Source: CAZHOV01 sp964534315 (GTDB lineage: Bacteria > Bacteroidota > Bacteroidia > Chitinophagales > Saprospiraceae). From it: a stretch of DNA of 22,803 nucleotides. Positions 14,522 to 22,722 of this stretch are shown here, piece by piece. Location of the stretch: contig CAZHOV010000091.1 of assembly GCA_964534315.1 (NCBI GenBank), positions 1-22,803 on the forward strand, given 5' to 3'. Positions within the stretch are counted from its first letter, which is position 1; each line of letters opens with the position of its first letter. Under the pieces are notes generated by a model. That model was not told the DNA's origin and searched no databases. It worked only from the letters and a program-made list of their open reading frames with translations. The position numbers and the translations under genes were made by a program.

Positions 14522-15057
14522 TTTTGTCCTCTTGTCCTCTGGTCTTCATACGCTTCCATTTGTTGATCCAGGAAACGCTTCAGTTGAACCATTTGTTCAT
14601 GGGCGAGTTTTTGTCCGGCTTTGGCTACAAAGAAGAGGATAATCATAAACAACATGCAAAATCCAAAAACCCATAGCATATAAGGTGTTTTATCTAAAGA
14701 CCACTGCGAAGATCCGATGATGAGGGCGAAAGTACCAAAGAAGGTGGCTAGGGCATAAAAGAACATGAACATGGTCCACACTCCGGGTTTAGGCCCAATT
14801 AGTCCTCTGATGACCGTTTTTTCATGTTGTTGTTCTAAATCCGCTTGTAATTCGGGCGACCAATAATGTTGGTGCGCCAATCGTATTTTTAAGACGAGAT
14901 GACTATTAGAAATGTAGCCATGGATGAAATCATTCTCCGTTTCTAAAGCAGCCTTCAAATTATTTAGAATGATGTCTTTAGAGCCAATGACCTCGTCGCG
15001 AAAACGAGGTCGGGCAAGTAAACCTTGATAGACTGGTTCTGAATGTTTCACTTCCAT
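14488..15057 (-). CDS. Two-helix membrane protein of unknown function
   Basis: 189 residues. A soluble N-terminal region (MEVKHSEPVYQGLLARPRFR, about 90 residues) precedes two membrane helices: MFMFFYALATFFGTFALIIG near 100-118 and YMLWVFGFCMLFMIILFFVA near 128-147. A short charged C-terminus follows. I do not recognise a characterised family. The last 20 residues are low-complexity (EDQRTRGQKDQTTRQ) because the frame runs into short GAC/GGAC direct repeats that form the inverted repeat at 14468-14521; the original stop may have been lost. It sits 76 bp downstream of the rhodanese gene and upstream of the sulfur-transporter operon, so a part in the same process is possible but unproven. Confidence 0.6.
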   Translation of the reverse strand: MEVKHSEPVYQGLLARPRFRDEVIGSKDIILNNLKAALETENDFIHGYISNSHLVLKIRLAHQHYWSPELQADLEQQHEKTVIRGLIGPKPGVWTMFMFFYALATFFGTFALIIGSSQWSLDKTPYMLWVFGFCMLFMIILFFVAKAGQKLAHEQMVQLKRFLDQQMEAYEDQRTRGQKDQTTRQLEDK

Positions 15058-15133
15058 GGCAAAAGATTTTAGTTATTCGATTGACAGGTAGGTAAATAAT
15101 TCAACCTTGCCACCTTTAGGGGCTGGAAACCTC

Positions 15134-15568
15134 TTATTGTTCTCGTTCCCAGGCCAGCATATCTCCTTCGAGATTATAAAGCTTCTCAAATCCCTGACTT
15201 TTCATTCGCTCAGATGCTGTCAGACTTCTGCGGCCGCTTCTGCAGTAAACGACATAGGTTTTTTCTTTATCCAATGCCTGGATTTGCTGGTCAAAATCTT
15301 TATCGAAAATATTGATCAGTTTGGAATTGGGAATGTGTCCCGCTTCATGTTCAGAAGGTCTCCTGACATCCAATAAGACCAAATTTTCCTCATTAGCAAT
15401 GAGCTCCTTTGCTTGGTTCACGTCAATGGATTCATAGGTAGAGCCCGACTTTTCCGTTGAGTTATCCTCATTCCCTCCTTTCACACTTGCTCCCGTCGGT
15501 TGCCCGCAGGAAAGTAAAATAAATAAAGAAAATGATAGTAAAAAATAGATACTTTTAGCAATTTTCAT
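15134..15568 (-). CDS. Rhodanese-domain lipoprotein
   Basis: 144 residues from the Met at 15568. The frame stays open upstream to 15775, but that part is translated C-rich repeat and not protein-like. The start MKIAKSIYFLLSFSLFILLS plus Cys21 (LLSCGQ) is a lipoprotein signal, so the domain is anchored in the periplasm-facing membrane. The rhodanese fold follows: ELIANEENLVLLDVRRPSEH, the AGHIPNSKLINI strand, and the active-site loop YCRSGRRS with catalytic Cys109. Rhodaneses accept and pass on sulfane sulfur from thiosulfate, polysulfide or persulfides. Next to SQR, bd oxidase and YeeE/YedE transporters, a role in carrying sulfur produced by sulfide oxidation is a sensible inference. The upstream spacer to the SDR gene (15569-15790) holds the G-quadruplex repeat. 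Confidence 0.85.
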   Translation of the reverse strand: MKIAKSIYFLLSFSLFILLSCGQPTGASVKGGNEDNSTEKSGSTYESIDVNQAKELIANEENLVLLDVRRPSEHEAGHIPNSKLINIFDKDFDQQIQALDKEKTYVVYCRSGRRSLTASERMKSQGFEKLYNLEGDMLAWEREQ

Positions 15569-15652
15569 TCTTCTAAAATAATGGTTGAAATAAAAAAACG
15601 TCTTAACATCAAAGGCTAAGTCTAAAGATAATATATTTTTATTGGTTTTCCT

Positions 15653-15789
15653 ATTACCCCCTGAACCCCTATTACACCTCTGCACCCCCTTTGTACCCCC
15701 TTGTATCCCCTTTTCCCCATTGTACCCCCTGAAACCTGGATACCCTGATACCCTGATACTCTGATCCCCTGACACCTCGATACCTCGAT
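15653..15789. repeat. Degenerate C-rich tandem repeat with G-quadruplex potential on the minus strand
   Basis: Loose 8-10 bp units of the form TACCCCCT, grading into TACCCTGA and then TACCTCGA. Within 15685-15729 there are six runs of four or five C separated by 4-6 bases, so the minus strand has consecutive G4-5 runs with short loops. It lies between the SDR and rhodanese genes and would be transcribed as G-rich RNA if the genes share a transcript. Confidence 0.6.
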
Positions 15790-15790
15790 T

Positions 15791-16549
15791 TCACGACCTC
15801 AAATACGACGCTCCGTTCATATCCAAAATGGCTCCGGTAGAGTAGATGGATTCTTCTGAAGCCAGGAATAAAATCCCAAAAGCAATCTCTTCAGGTTGGG
15901 CAGCCCTCCCTAATGGACTTTGATTTTTAATATCTTCTCCTCTGTCACTTTCTAGGAGCTCTGCTACCATATCGGTTTCTACAAATCCAGGAGCAATTAC
16001 CCCAACAAAAATATTGTAGGGCGCTAATTCCTGAGCTAAGGATTGGCTAAATGAATTAAGCCCCGCCTTACTGGCTCCGTAGGCCGTGTGTTTGGGCTCC
16101 CCGCGAAACGCCCCTCTTGAAGAAACATTGACAATTCTGCCACCTCCCTCTTTGATCATGTACTGTACAGCCCAATAGGTGACATTGGCAGGGCCGATTA
16201 AGTTGATGTTCATCGTGTTCTCCCAAACCAACTGCCAGTCTTCATAGGAGATCGTATCGATCGGTTGAGAAACAAAGATGCCGGCATTATTCACCAATAT
16301 ATCCAGTCGGCCCATATGCTGAAAGGCTTGCTCTACCAGTTGCCTAGCCTCCTCCGGATGTGCAATATCGGCCTGAATCGCCCGATGATCTTCCCCTTGC
16401 ATTAATTTTAGGGTCTTTTCAGCCTCCTGAAAATCATGCCGGTAACAAAATACTACTTTTGCGCCACGCGCGGCAAAAGCAACCGCAGCTGCCCGGCCTA
16501 TACCCCTCGAACCTCCTGTAATCAATACGCATTTACCTGTAAAATCCAT
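15791..16549 (-). CDS. SDR-family oxidoreductase (FabG-like)
   Basis: 252 residues, the classical short-chain dehydrogenase/reductase length. The cofactor loop TGGSRGIG is at residues 11-18, NNAG at 87-90, and the catalytic set is Ser144 (VNVSSRG), Tyr157 and Lys161 (AYGASK). A PGFVETDM segment and the C-terminal GAILDMNGASYLR are also typical. The CYRHD after the second strand suggests NADP(H) preference, by analogy. It resembles 3-oxoacyl-ACP reductases, but many SDRs with this profile have other substrates, so no specific reaction is claimed. It is first in the minus-strand series and separated from the rhodanese gene by 222 bp of repeat, so co-transcription is uncertain. Upstream is the 8-bp satellite. 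Confidence 0.85.
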   Translation of the reverse strand: MDFTGKCVLITGGSRGIGRAAAVAFAARGAKVVFCYRHDFQEAEKTLKLMQGEDHRAIQADIAHPEEARQLVEQAFQHMGRLDILVNNAGIFVSQPIDTISYEDWQLVWENTMNINLIGPANVTYWAVQYMIKEGGGRIVNVSSRGAFRGEPKHTAYGASKAGLNSFSQSLAQELAPYNIFVGVIAPGFVETDMVAELLESDRGEDIKNQSPLGRAAQPEEIAFGILFLASEESIYSTGAILDMNGASYLRS

Positions 16550-16626
16550 CGTCTTATTTTTTTGCCAATATAAATAAAAACGTCGGAACGTTCTAACGGT
16601 TTAGCGGAGCATGGGAGCAAATAATT

Positions 16627-16754
16627 CCGCTGAACCGTTGAACCGCTGAACCGCTGAACCGTTGAACCGCTGAACCGCTGAACCGCTGAACCGCTGAACC
16701 GCTGAACCGTTAAACCGTTAAACCGTTAAACCGTTAAACCGTTAAACCGTTAAT
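16627..16754. repeat. 8-bp tandem repeat (about 16 units)
   Basis: Ten units of CCGCTGAA or CCGTTGAA are followed by five of CCGTTAAA and one partial CCGTTAAT, without interruption. An inverted near-copy (AACGGTTTAGCGG, about 16597-16609) sits just before the array and could pair with it. The array lies in the 330-bp divergent spacer between the SDR gene and the phosphoesterase gene. There are no spacers, so it is not a CRISPR. The AT-rich remainder up to 16879 presumably holds the phosphoesterase promoter. Confidence 0.9.
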
Positions 16755-16879
16755 TTAACTCCATCTATCTTTTCCAAAAAATCTGACCTACAGATTTAAC
16801 CAAAACTTAATCTGCCGCATAAGTCCTCTTAAAGTCTCTTCCTTAATTTTATGTTATTCATTAATTATAAATTTTTCAC

Positions 16880-18430
16880 ATGAGACAATTTTACTTAACT
16901 CTATGTTTTTCTTTTCTTACAATATGGACACTTTTCGGAGCAAATGACAAATACCGGGCAATTATTGCAGATGATCCATCCACGACGATGACCATCGGTT
17001 GGAATCAGCTCTCTGGGCATAGTGTTGCCTTATTTTACGATTTAGTAGACCATGGGACCGATTATCAGGCTTACGCCAACTTTCAGTTACCCGACAAAAC
17101 GGTTGTTCATAAAGGAATGAATAACTACTTTGTTCGGTTGACCAACCTGACGCCTGATACCAAATATTACTTCGTTATTGTAGATAGCGAAGGTGTTAGT
17201 GAGCGTTTCTGGTTTGAAACATTGCCTAATACGCCTGATCAACCCTTATCCATCGTTGCAGGTGGGGACTCTCGCCGTTCCGGTTCTGAAACGACGCCTC
17301 ACGATCCGCGGATCGAATCGAACAAAATGGTTCAGGCGCTTCGGCCAGATTTTGTGGCTTTTGGAGGGGATTATACCGATAAAAATACAGACGGGCAGTG
17401 GCAAACATGGTTTGACGATTGGCAGTATACGCATGGCGATGATGGCAGGTTGTCTCCAATTCTCCCCACCCGCGGAAACCACGAACACAACAATGCCGAT
17501 GTCATCAACCTTTTTGATGTGCAGCACAACGATGTTTATTATGCCGTTAACTTCGGCGGGTCGCTGATCCGCTTCTATACCTTAAACAGCATGGTATCTG
17601 TTGCCGGAGCACAAACGAACTGGCTTGCTACGGATCTTGAAGACAATAAATCAAACACTATCTGGAAATTAGCTCAATACCACTACGCGATTGCTCCACA
17701 CACTTCTTCCAAGCCTTATCGGGTTGCTCAATATACGCATTGGGCTCCGCTTTTCTACCAATATGGTTTGCAGTTGATCATTGAGTGCGATACCCACGTT
17801 GCCCGAAACAGCTGGCCGTTACGCCCTTCTGACGAACCCGACAGTGATGGAGGGTTTATTCGGGATGATACTACCGGTACCGTATATGCAGGAGAAGGCT
17901 CCTGGGGATTGATCCGTCCGGCCAATGTAGAATACAACTGGACGCGAGAAAAAGGTAGCTTCACCCAACTCAAATGGTTGCATGTCAACCAGGACTCCAT
18001 CGTTGTGTACACCATTAAATCAGCCACCAGTGATCCTGTAGCGCCTGTTTCAGATGATAACCGTTTTGAACTTCCTGAAGGGATGGATATCTGGGAAACC
18101 GTTAACGGTGATCGCATCATTATTGACCGTCCGAATCCGGATTACAATCCGGTAGTATCTACTGAACAGACCTTTAGAGAAGAAATCACATTGATCAAAG
18201 ATCTGTTTCCGAATCCTGCATCCAGCACGTTGAATATTTTCTTTGCCGAGCCGGGCCAAAAAGTGTACCAGGTGATCGCCAACAACGGTCAAATCATTGA
18301 TCAGGGGACGATGACCGATCAAACCAACAGTATCAATATCAGCAATTACCTTCAGGGGCATTACTACTTCCGCGTTTGGGAGAAAGGCAATGAAGCAAAG
18401 TCGCAAGTAAAGCGATTTATTAAATACTAA
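16880..18430 (+). CDS. Secreted PAP-like metallophosphoesterase with T9SS tail
   Basis: 516 residues: signal peptide (MRQFYLTLCFSFLTIWTLFG), an FN3-like/purple acid phosphatase N-terminal domain (about 25-115, with LTNLTPDTKYYFVIVDSEG), a calcineurin-like metallophosphoesterase domain (about 120-400) and a T9SS sorting domain (about 434-516, DLFPNPASSTLNIFF to VKRFIKY). Metal-site motifs are GGDSR (Asp130), GGDYTDKN (Asp164), RGNHEH (Asn200, His201), QYHYA (His268) and ECDTHV (His316). The last replaces the usual GHxH: the first His is Asp314. The enzyme probably cleaves a phosphoester outside the cell; its substrate is unknown. The next gene starts 35 bp downstream in the same direction, so they form a probable operon. 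Confidence 0.85.
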   Translation: MRQFYLTLCFSFLTIWTLFGANDKYRAIIADDPSTTMTIGWNQLSGHSVALFYDLVDHGTDYQAYANFQLPDKTVVHKGMNNYFVRLTNLTPDTKYYFVIVDSEGVSERFWFETLPNTPDQPLSIVAGGDSRRSGSETTPHDPRIESNKMVQALRPDFVAFGGDYTDKNTDGQWQTWFDDWQYTHGDDGRLSPILPTRGNHEHNNADVINLFDVQHNDVYYAVNFGGSLIRFYTLNSMVSVAGAQTNWLATDLEDNKSNTIWKLAQYHYAIAPHTSSKPYRVAQYTHWAPLFYQYGLQLIIECDTHVARNSWPLRPSDEPDSDGGFIRDDTTGTVYAGEGSWGLIRPANVEYNWTREKGSFTQLKWLHVNQDSIVVYTIKSATSDPVAPVSDDNRFELPEGMDIWETVNGDRIIIDRPNPDYNPVVSTEQTFREEITLIKDLFPNPASSTLNIFFAEPGQKVYQVIANNGQIIDQGTMTDQTNSINISNYLQGHYYFRVWEKGNEAKSQVKRFIKY

Positions 18431-18465
18431 ATTTAAAATTATCCTAAACCAACCAACCACACACC

Positions 18466-21294
18466 ATGAGAAAATTACTTCTAAACCTATTGATAATAAT
18501 AATAACTTCAGGTTGTTTGATAGCCCAGGTGCCTTACACCGTTGAATTTTCAGTGCTTGACGGCGCTGATGATGCGGAAGAAGCTGTTGGTAGTGGCGGT
18601 ATGAATTTGACCAGTTCCGATTTAGAGATGGTCATGGAAGGTACAGAACAAGTGATCGGTATTCGCTTCAACGGAGTTAACATCCCTCAGGGCGCTACGA
18701 TCAATTCAGCTTTTATTCAATTTACGGCCGATGAAACCGATGATGTAGCGACCACCTTAAATATCGTCGGTGAATTGGTTGAGCATTCGGCTGCTTTCAG
18801 TACTACCAATTTTGATATTTCAGACCGGCCCACCACTACTGCAATTGTAAACTGGGACGATATCCCCGCCTGGGATATGGTCGGCGAAGCCGGGCCTGAT
18901 CAGGCGACTCCTGATTTGACTGCTATTGTAGATGAAATTCTAGGACAGCCCGGATGGTCGGCAGGTAATGCGATGACATTTGTTATTACGGGCTCCGGTA
19001 AGCGAGTTGCACATTCGTTTAATAATGGAGCAAACGCTCCGCCCAAGTTGGTCATCAACTATGATGTTGTGGAGTTTCCGACCGAGCCGCTTCCGGTCGC
19101 TACTGCTTCCTTATGGAAATACGATGACAGCGGTCAGGACCTGGGCACCGCCTGGCAAGAGCCGGCTTTCGATGACAGCGCCTGGGATTTTGGTCAGGCC
19201 CAGTTGGGGTATGGAGATAGCGATGAGGCTACAGCGCTCGATTTTGGTGGTGATCCGGACAATAAGATCATTACCTACTACTTCAGAAAGGTAGTAGATG
19301 TACCAGATGCTTCTATTTATGATGGATTAACGATGGAGCTATTAGCCGATGACGGAGCGGTTGTCTATTTGAACGGAGAAGAAATTGCCCGGAAAAATAT
19401 GCCAGCCGGACCGATAGACTATCTTACGCAGGCGTCCTCTGTCATTAGTGGCGCTGATGAAGATACTTATGAAACCTTTTCGCTACCTAATACGCTCGTC
19501 AATGGAGAAAACATTATTGCGGTAGAAATTCACCAGGTAGATGGGGTGAGTTCAGATATTAGCTTTGATTTATCCTTGTCTGGAGATATTATTTTACCGC
19601 CGGCGGTCCAGTTTATTCACAATTCTCCCGATCCGGATCTAGTTTTGGCTGAAGTATGGGTGAATCCATTCAATTTGTTAGGTTGGCAGAACTTCACCGG
19701 GTCGACGCCATTTCCTTTCCGAAGCGGTAGTTCATATATTACCGATCTACCGGCCGGCACTCATAGTATTGCGGTCTCTGCTTTTGGTCAAGGCGATTAT
19801 CTGTGGAATGCTACTGAATTCACGATAGAACAAAATAAGCGGTACATAGTTATGGTGTCTGGCGTAAGAGATACCACTTTGTTCAATACCTCTGTGAATG
19901 GTGGAGAGGCGATACAATTTAAGATTCAGGTCAATGAAGTTCCCGGTAATGAAAGCGTTTCTGCAAATGAGACGCTCCCGCTGCTCTTCCATGGAACGCC
20001 GGATTTGCCAAACATGCGATTGATTGCGCCCGGCGCAGGAGACGCTACCGGCGATTTACCCGAAGGACTACCTTATGCCTTTGATTTGGTGGGAGGAACC
20101 GTTGATGCTTTACCTTATCCCATCGTTCAGGTGACTAACAATTTAACTACCGAAATATACGGAGAATATAAAGCGGATTTAGTACCTTTTTCTCAGCAAG
20201 TGATTACGATTTTTACTTCTGGGTTTTATTCTGCTGACGGTAATACGGGCATCAATGATCCTAATTTTGGTTTATTTATCATGCCCCCTACAGAAGGGTT
20301 TGCCATTCCGCTTCCTGCTCCTGATCCGGCGCAGCCGGGTAAGGTGCAGATCATTCACAACTCACCCGATCCCGAATTGGCCGAGGTAGATGTCTGGTTG
20401 AATGGAGCAAAAGCAGTGGAAGCCTTGGGCTTTAGAGAAGCTACCGCCTTTGTTGATATTCCTGCCGGAATGAACCGCGTCGCCATTGCGCCCCACAGCA
20501 CTACGGATGCAGATACCGCCTGGAGTGCGGTAGATGTGATGGTAGAAGCAGACCTGGATATTAATTCCTTCCAGTTGGTTGGTCGAAATTATACCGCAGT
20601 GGCTTTTGGTGCGCGTAATACGGCTCCATTTGAAAATGCTGTCAATCCGGATGTCAGCTTTGGTATCGCTTTTGAAGAGGGCCGCGTTGAAGCCGCTAAT
20701 GATACAGTAGTGGATTTGCGGTTTTTCCACGGTGCAACCAATGCTCCCATGGTAGACGGAATTTTGGAGGGAGAGATCGTTCCTATCGTCAACGATCTGA
20801 CTTTTGGAAATTATTCACCCATCTACGTCACCTTGCCTGCCGAAGAAACCTTCCAGGTAAATTTGACAGATGCCATAGATAACAACGAGGTGTTATTAGG
20901 TTACAATCTGGATCTGACCGGTCTTGGTGGTCAGGCGTTTGTCGTGCTAGCTTCCGGCTTATTCAATGACCAACCTGGCTTTGGTTTATATGTGGTAGAT
21001 GAAGATGGCGGAGATGCCGTACCATTAGAGTTGGTATTCGGCAGCAATGTTGAAGACTTGAAAGCAGCAGGTGTTGAAGTTTTTCCTAATCCGGTAATAG
21101 ATAAGCTGACCATTTCTTCTCCAAAGATGATCAATCAGTTAAGAGTGCTGGATATAAATGGAAGAGTGTTGTACTCGATAGAGCAAATAGATGGACAATT
21201 TACCATTGATATGACTGCATTCGAAACAGGCGTTTACTTATTGGAAATGGATATTGAAGGAATCAGAGGCGTAATGCCGGTAGTGAAACAGTAA
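18466..21294 (+). CDS. T9SS-exported multidomain protein with two DUF4397 domains
   Basis: 942 residues. Signal peptide 1-21 (MRKLLLNLLIIIITSGCLIA; the Cys does not sit in a good lipobox). Residues about 30-200 form a DNRLRE-type beta-sandwich (INSAFIQFTADETDD, then HSFNNGANAPPKLVINY). About 210-375 is a jelly-roll-like domain (LLADDGAVVYLNGEEIARKN). Two DUF4397 copies begin near 381 (VQFIHNSPDPDLVLAEVWVN) and 626 (VQIIHNSPDPELAEVDVWLN). A T9SS sorting domain (VEVFPNPVIDKLTI to VMPVVKQ) spans about 861-942. It has no catalytic motif that I can see; a binding or surface-structural role is the likely inference. Probably in an operon with the phosphoesterase upstream. Confidence 0.85.
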   Translation: MRKLLLNLLIIIITSGCLIAQVPYTVEFSVLDGADDAEEAVGSGGMNLTSSDLEMVMEGTEQVIGIRFNGVNIPQGATINSAFIQFTADETDDVATTLNIVGELVEHSAAFSTTNFDISDRPTTTAIVNWDDIPAWDMVGEAGPDQATPDLTAIVDEILGQPGWSAGNAMTFVITGSGKRVAHSFNNGANAPPKLVINYDVVEFPTEPLPVATASLWKYDDSGQDLGTAWQEPAFDDSAWDFGQAQLGYGDSDEATALDFGGDPDNKIITYYFRKVVDVPDASIYDGLTMELLADDGAVVYLNGEEIARKNMPAGPIDYLTQASSVISGADEDTYETFSLPNTLVNGENIIAVEIHQVDGVSSDISFDLSLSGDIILPPAVQFIHNSPDPDLVLAEVWVNPFNLLGWQNFTGSTPFPFRSGSSYITDLPAGTHSIAVSAFGQGDYLWNATEFTIEQNKRYIVMVSGVRDTTLFNTSVNGGEAIQFKIQVNEVPGNESVSANETLPLLFHGTPDLPNMRLIAPGAGDATGDLPEGLPYAFDLVGGTVDALPYPIVQVTNNLTTEIYGEYKADLVPFSQQVITIFTSGFYSADGNTGINDPNFGLFIMPPTEGFAIPLPAPDPAQPGKVQIIHNSPDPELAEVDVWLNGAKAVEALGFREATAFVDIPAGMNRVAIAPHSTTDADTAWSAVDVMVEADLDINSFQLVGRNYTAVAFGARNTAPFENAVNPDVSFGIAFEEGRVEAANDTVVDLRFFHGATNAPMVDGILEGEIVPIVNDLTFGNYSPIYVTLPAEETFQVNLTDAIDNNEVLLGYNLDLTGLGGQAFVVLASGLFNDQPGFGLYVVDEDGGDAVPLELVFGSNVEDLKAAGVEVFPNPVIDKLTISSPKMINQLRVLDINGRVLYSIEQIDGQFTIDMTAFETGVYLLEMDIEGIRGVMPVVKQ

Positions 21295-21355
21295 GGGTAT
21301 GAAATGAAAAGGGAATGAAAAATAATGAAACCTTTTATGGCCCAAACTTTTTTCT

Positions 21356-21518
21356 TTGAGGCTGTCTCATAAGTCTATGAGCCATCCTCTTAGGTTTTTT
21401 TATTTTGAGAAGCCTGTTTTTTCTGACAAAATCGAAGATTTTGTCAGAAAAAACAGGCTTCTCAAAGAAGAAAATTTGGTGTCTCGAAACACGAATAGTG
21501 TTTTGAGACACCCTCAAA
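21356..21518. mobile_element. Hairpin-rich MITE with IS1182-like ends
   Basis: The ends are inverted copies of TTTGAGGxTGTCTCA (left 21356-21370, right the complement near 21504-21518). TGTCTCA ends of this type are seen in IS1182-family elements, so a MITE derived from such an element is a reasonable guess. Inside are a perfect 30-bp inverted repeat with a 3-nt loop (21404-21433 and 21437-21466) and a second hairpin (21478-21492 and 21498-21512, 14 of 15 pairs). There is no transposase and no clear target duplication. It lies 60 bp after the DUF4397 gene stop and may double as a terminator. Otherwise the 21295-21714 gap holds nothing recognisable. Confidence 0.65.
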
Positions 21519-21714
21519 ATATAGTAAAGAACAACGTTTCTAATTGAGTATTTTGCCTTTACTATACAGTAATTAATTCCTCTTTCCCCTGGGCTTTTGT
21601 TCCCTTCCCCCTCTTTATCATCAGTTAACAAAAAGATAGTAGAACCTTAACGCATACGGTTACCATCATATATTAAGACGTATCTACATTTGTAAGATGA
21701 ATTAAAATGTTGTT

Positions 21715-22722
21715 TTGTCGGGCAAAAACCTGAATCTGTTGGGAACCACATTACCGGAAAAATATCTGATCATTTCCATTACGTTGATGTCTATGACAAT
21801 AGGTAGTTGGCTGATCCTTTTTATCAATGATTGGCAAGTCACGCCACTAGTCGTTTGGGTGTTGATCGTTTTTGTCGCGACTCATTTATTAAGTTTGTTG
21901 GTAGGCACTTGGTTGTATGCCAAGAGAGCAAAAAAAATCGGCAAGCAGTTTTACAATACCTTACAAAGTCTGGAAAATTTTGATGTAGATCACCCTTCTC
22001 AAGTTGAATTAGAGGTTTCTTCTATTCCTGAGATCAACGAACTAAACTATTTTGTTCTAAAGGTTACCGATCGGCTTCGCCAGCACGATTCGGCCAACCG
22101 ACAATTTACCGAAAGTGCAGCGCTGGAATTAAAAACCCCTCTCATCGCGATAAAGAAAGAAGCTGAAAAACTCAAGAAAAACGGAATGCGCCATCCAGAG
22201 GAATTAAAAGCCCTGGATGAGATTCTTTATAACACCTCCCGGCTGGCAAAAATGAACCATGACCTGATCCTCCTTTCTAATATCGAGCATGGCGCCTTTC
22301 ATAGTGTACAAACGGTAGATATCAATCAGTTGATTGAGGAAGAATTAAACAGCCATAGCTCCCAGATTAAAGCGAACCACCTGGAGATAATACGTAACTT
22401 TCAGCGGGTCATTGTAGTGGAAATGAGTATTGATCTTGGCCGGATGCTCATTAAAGAGCTCTTGAATAATGCTATTTTTCACAATGAAAAAAATGGATTC
22501 ATCGAGATTTCTACCTATGAAAATCTTCTGGAGATCACTAATTCCGGCCCTCCGTCTAGTTGCCCTCCGGAAACGCTATTCCACCGCTTTAAACGCGGCC
22601 ACCATAAAGAAAATCACATTGGTTTGGGGCTCTCGATTGTAGAACGAATCTGTAAATTCTACCAATTTGAAGTGGAGTACCTCTTTTTTAATAATGCTCA
22701 TACGCTGAGAGTAGGGGTGTAG
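21715..22722 (+). CDS. Histidine kinase-like protein lacking the phospho-acceptor His
   Basis: 335 residues from a TTG start at 21715; an in-frame TAA at 21703 blocks any earlier start, and the first internal ATG would remove part of the first helix, so the start is uncertain. Two membrane helices (about 17-37 and 43-67) are followed by a dimerisation/phosphoacceptor region and an ATPase domain. The H-box reads FTESAALELKTPL (131-143): Leu137 stands where the His of SHELRTPL should be, and its codon CTG differs from either His codon at two bases. The ATP domain is well preserved: N-box LIKELLNNAIFHNEKNG (245-261), ITNSGPP (284-290), LFHRFKRG and IGLGLSIV (from 312). It cannot autophosphorylate at the normal site, so it may be a pseudokinase or decayed. 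No response regulator gene is in the window. Confidence 0.75.
   Translation: MSGKNLNLLGTTLPEKYLIISITLMSMTIGSWLILFINDWQVTPLVVWVLIVFVATHLLSLLVGTWLYAKRAKKIGKQFYNTLQSLENFDVDHPSQVELEVSSIPEINELNYFVLKVTDRLRQHDSANRQFTESAALELKTPLIAIKKEAEKLKKNGMRHPEELKALDEILYNTSRLAKMNHDLILLSNIEHGAFHSVQTVDINQLIEEELNSHSSQIKANHLEIIRNFQRVIVVEMSIDLGRMLIKELLNNAIFHNEKNGFIEISTYENLLEITNSGPPSSCPPETLFHRFKRGHHKENHIGLGLSIVERICKFYQFEVEYLFFNNAHTLRVGV

Noticed and set aside
15569..15775. Upstream extension of the rhodanese frame
   Set aside because: It translates the C-rich repeat (Gly/Arg/Asn-rich nonsense), and the lipoprotein signal starts at 15568.
16627..16754. Tandem repeats as a CRISPR array
   Set aside because: The units are 8 bp, contiguous and have no spacers; no cas genes are nearby.
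18466..18530. Possible lipoprotein signal in the DUF4397 protein (SGCLIAQ)
   Set aside because: The residues before Cys do not fit the lipobox well, and T9SS cargo normally has a standard signal peptide, here ending near IAQ.
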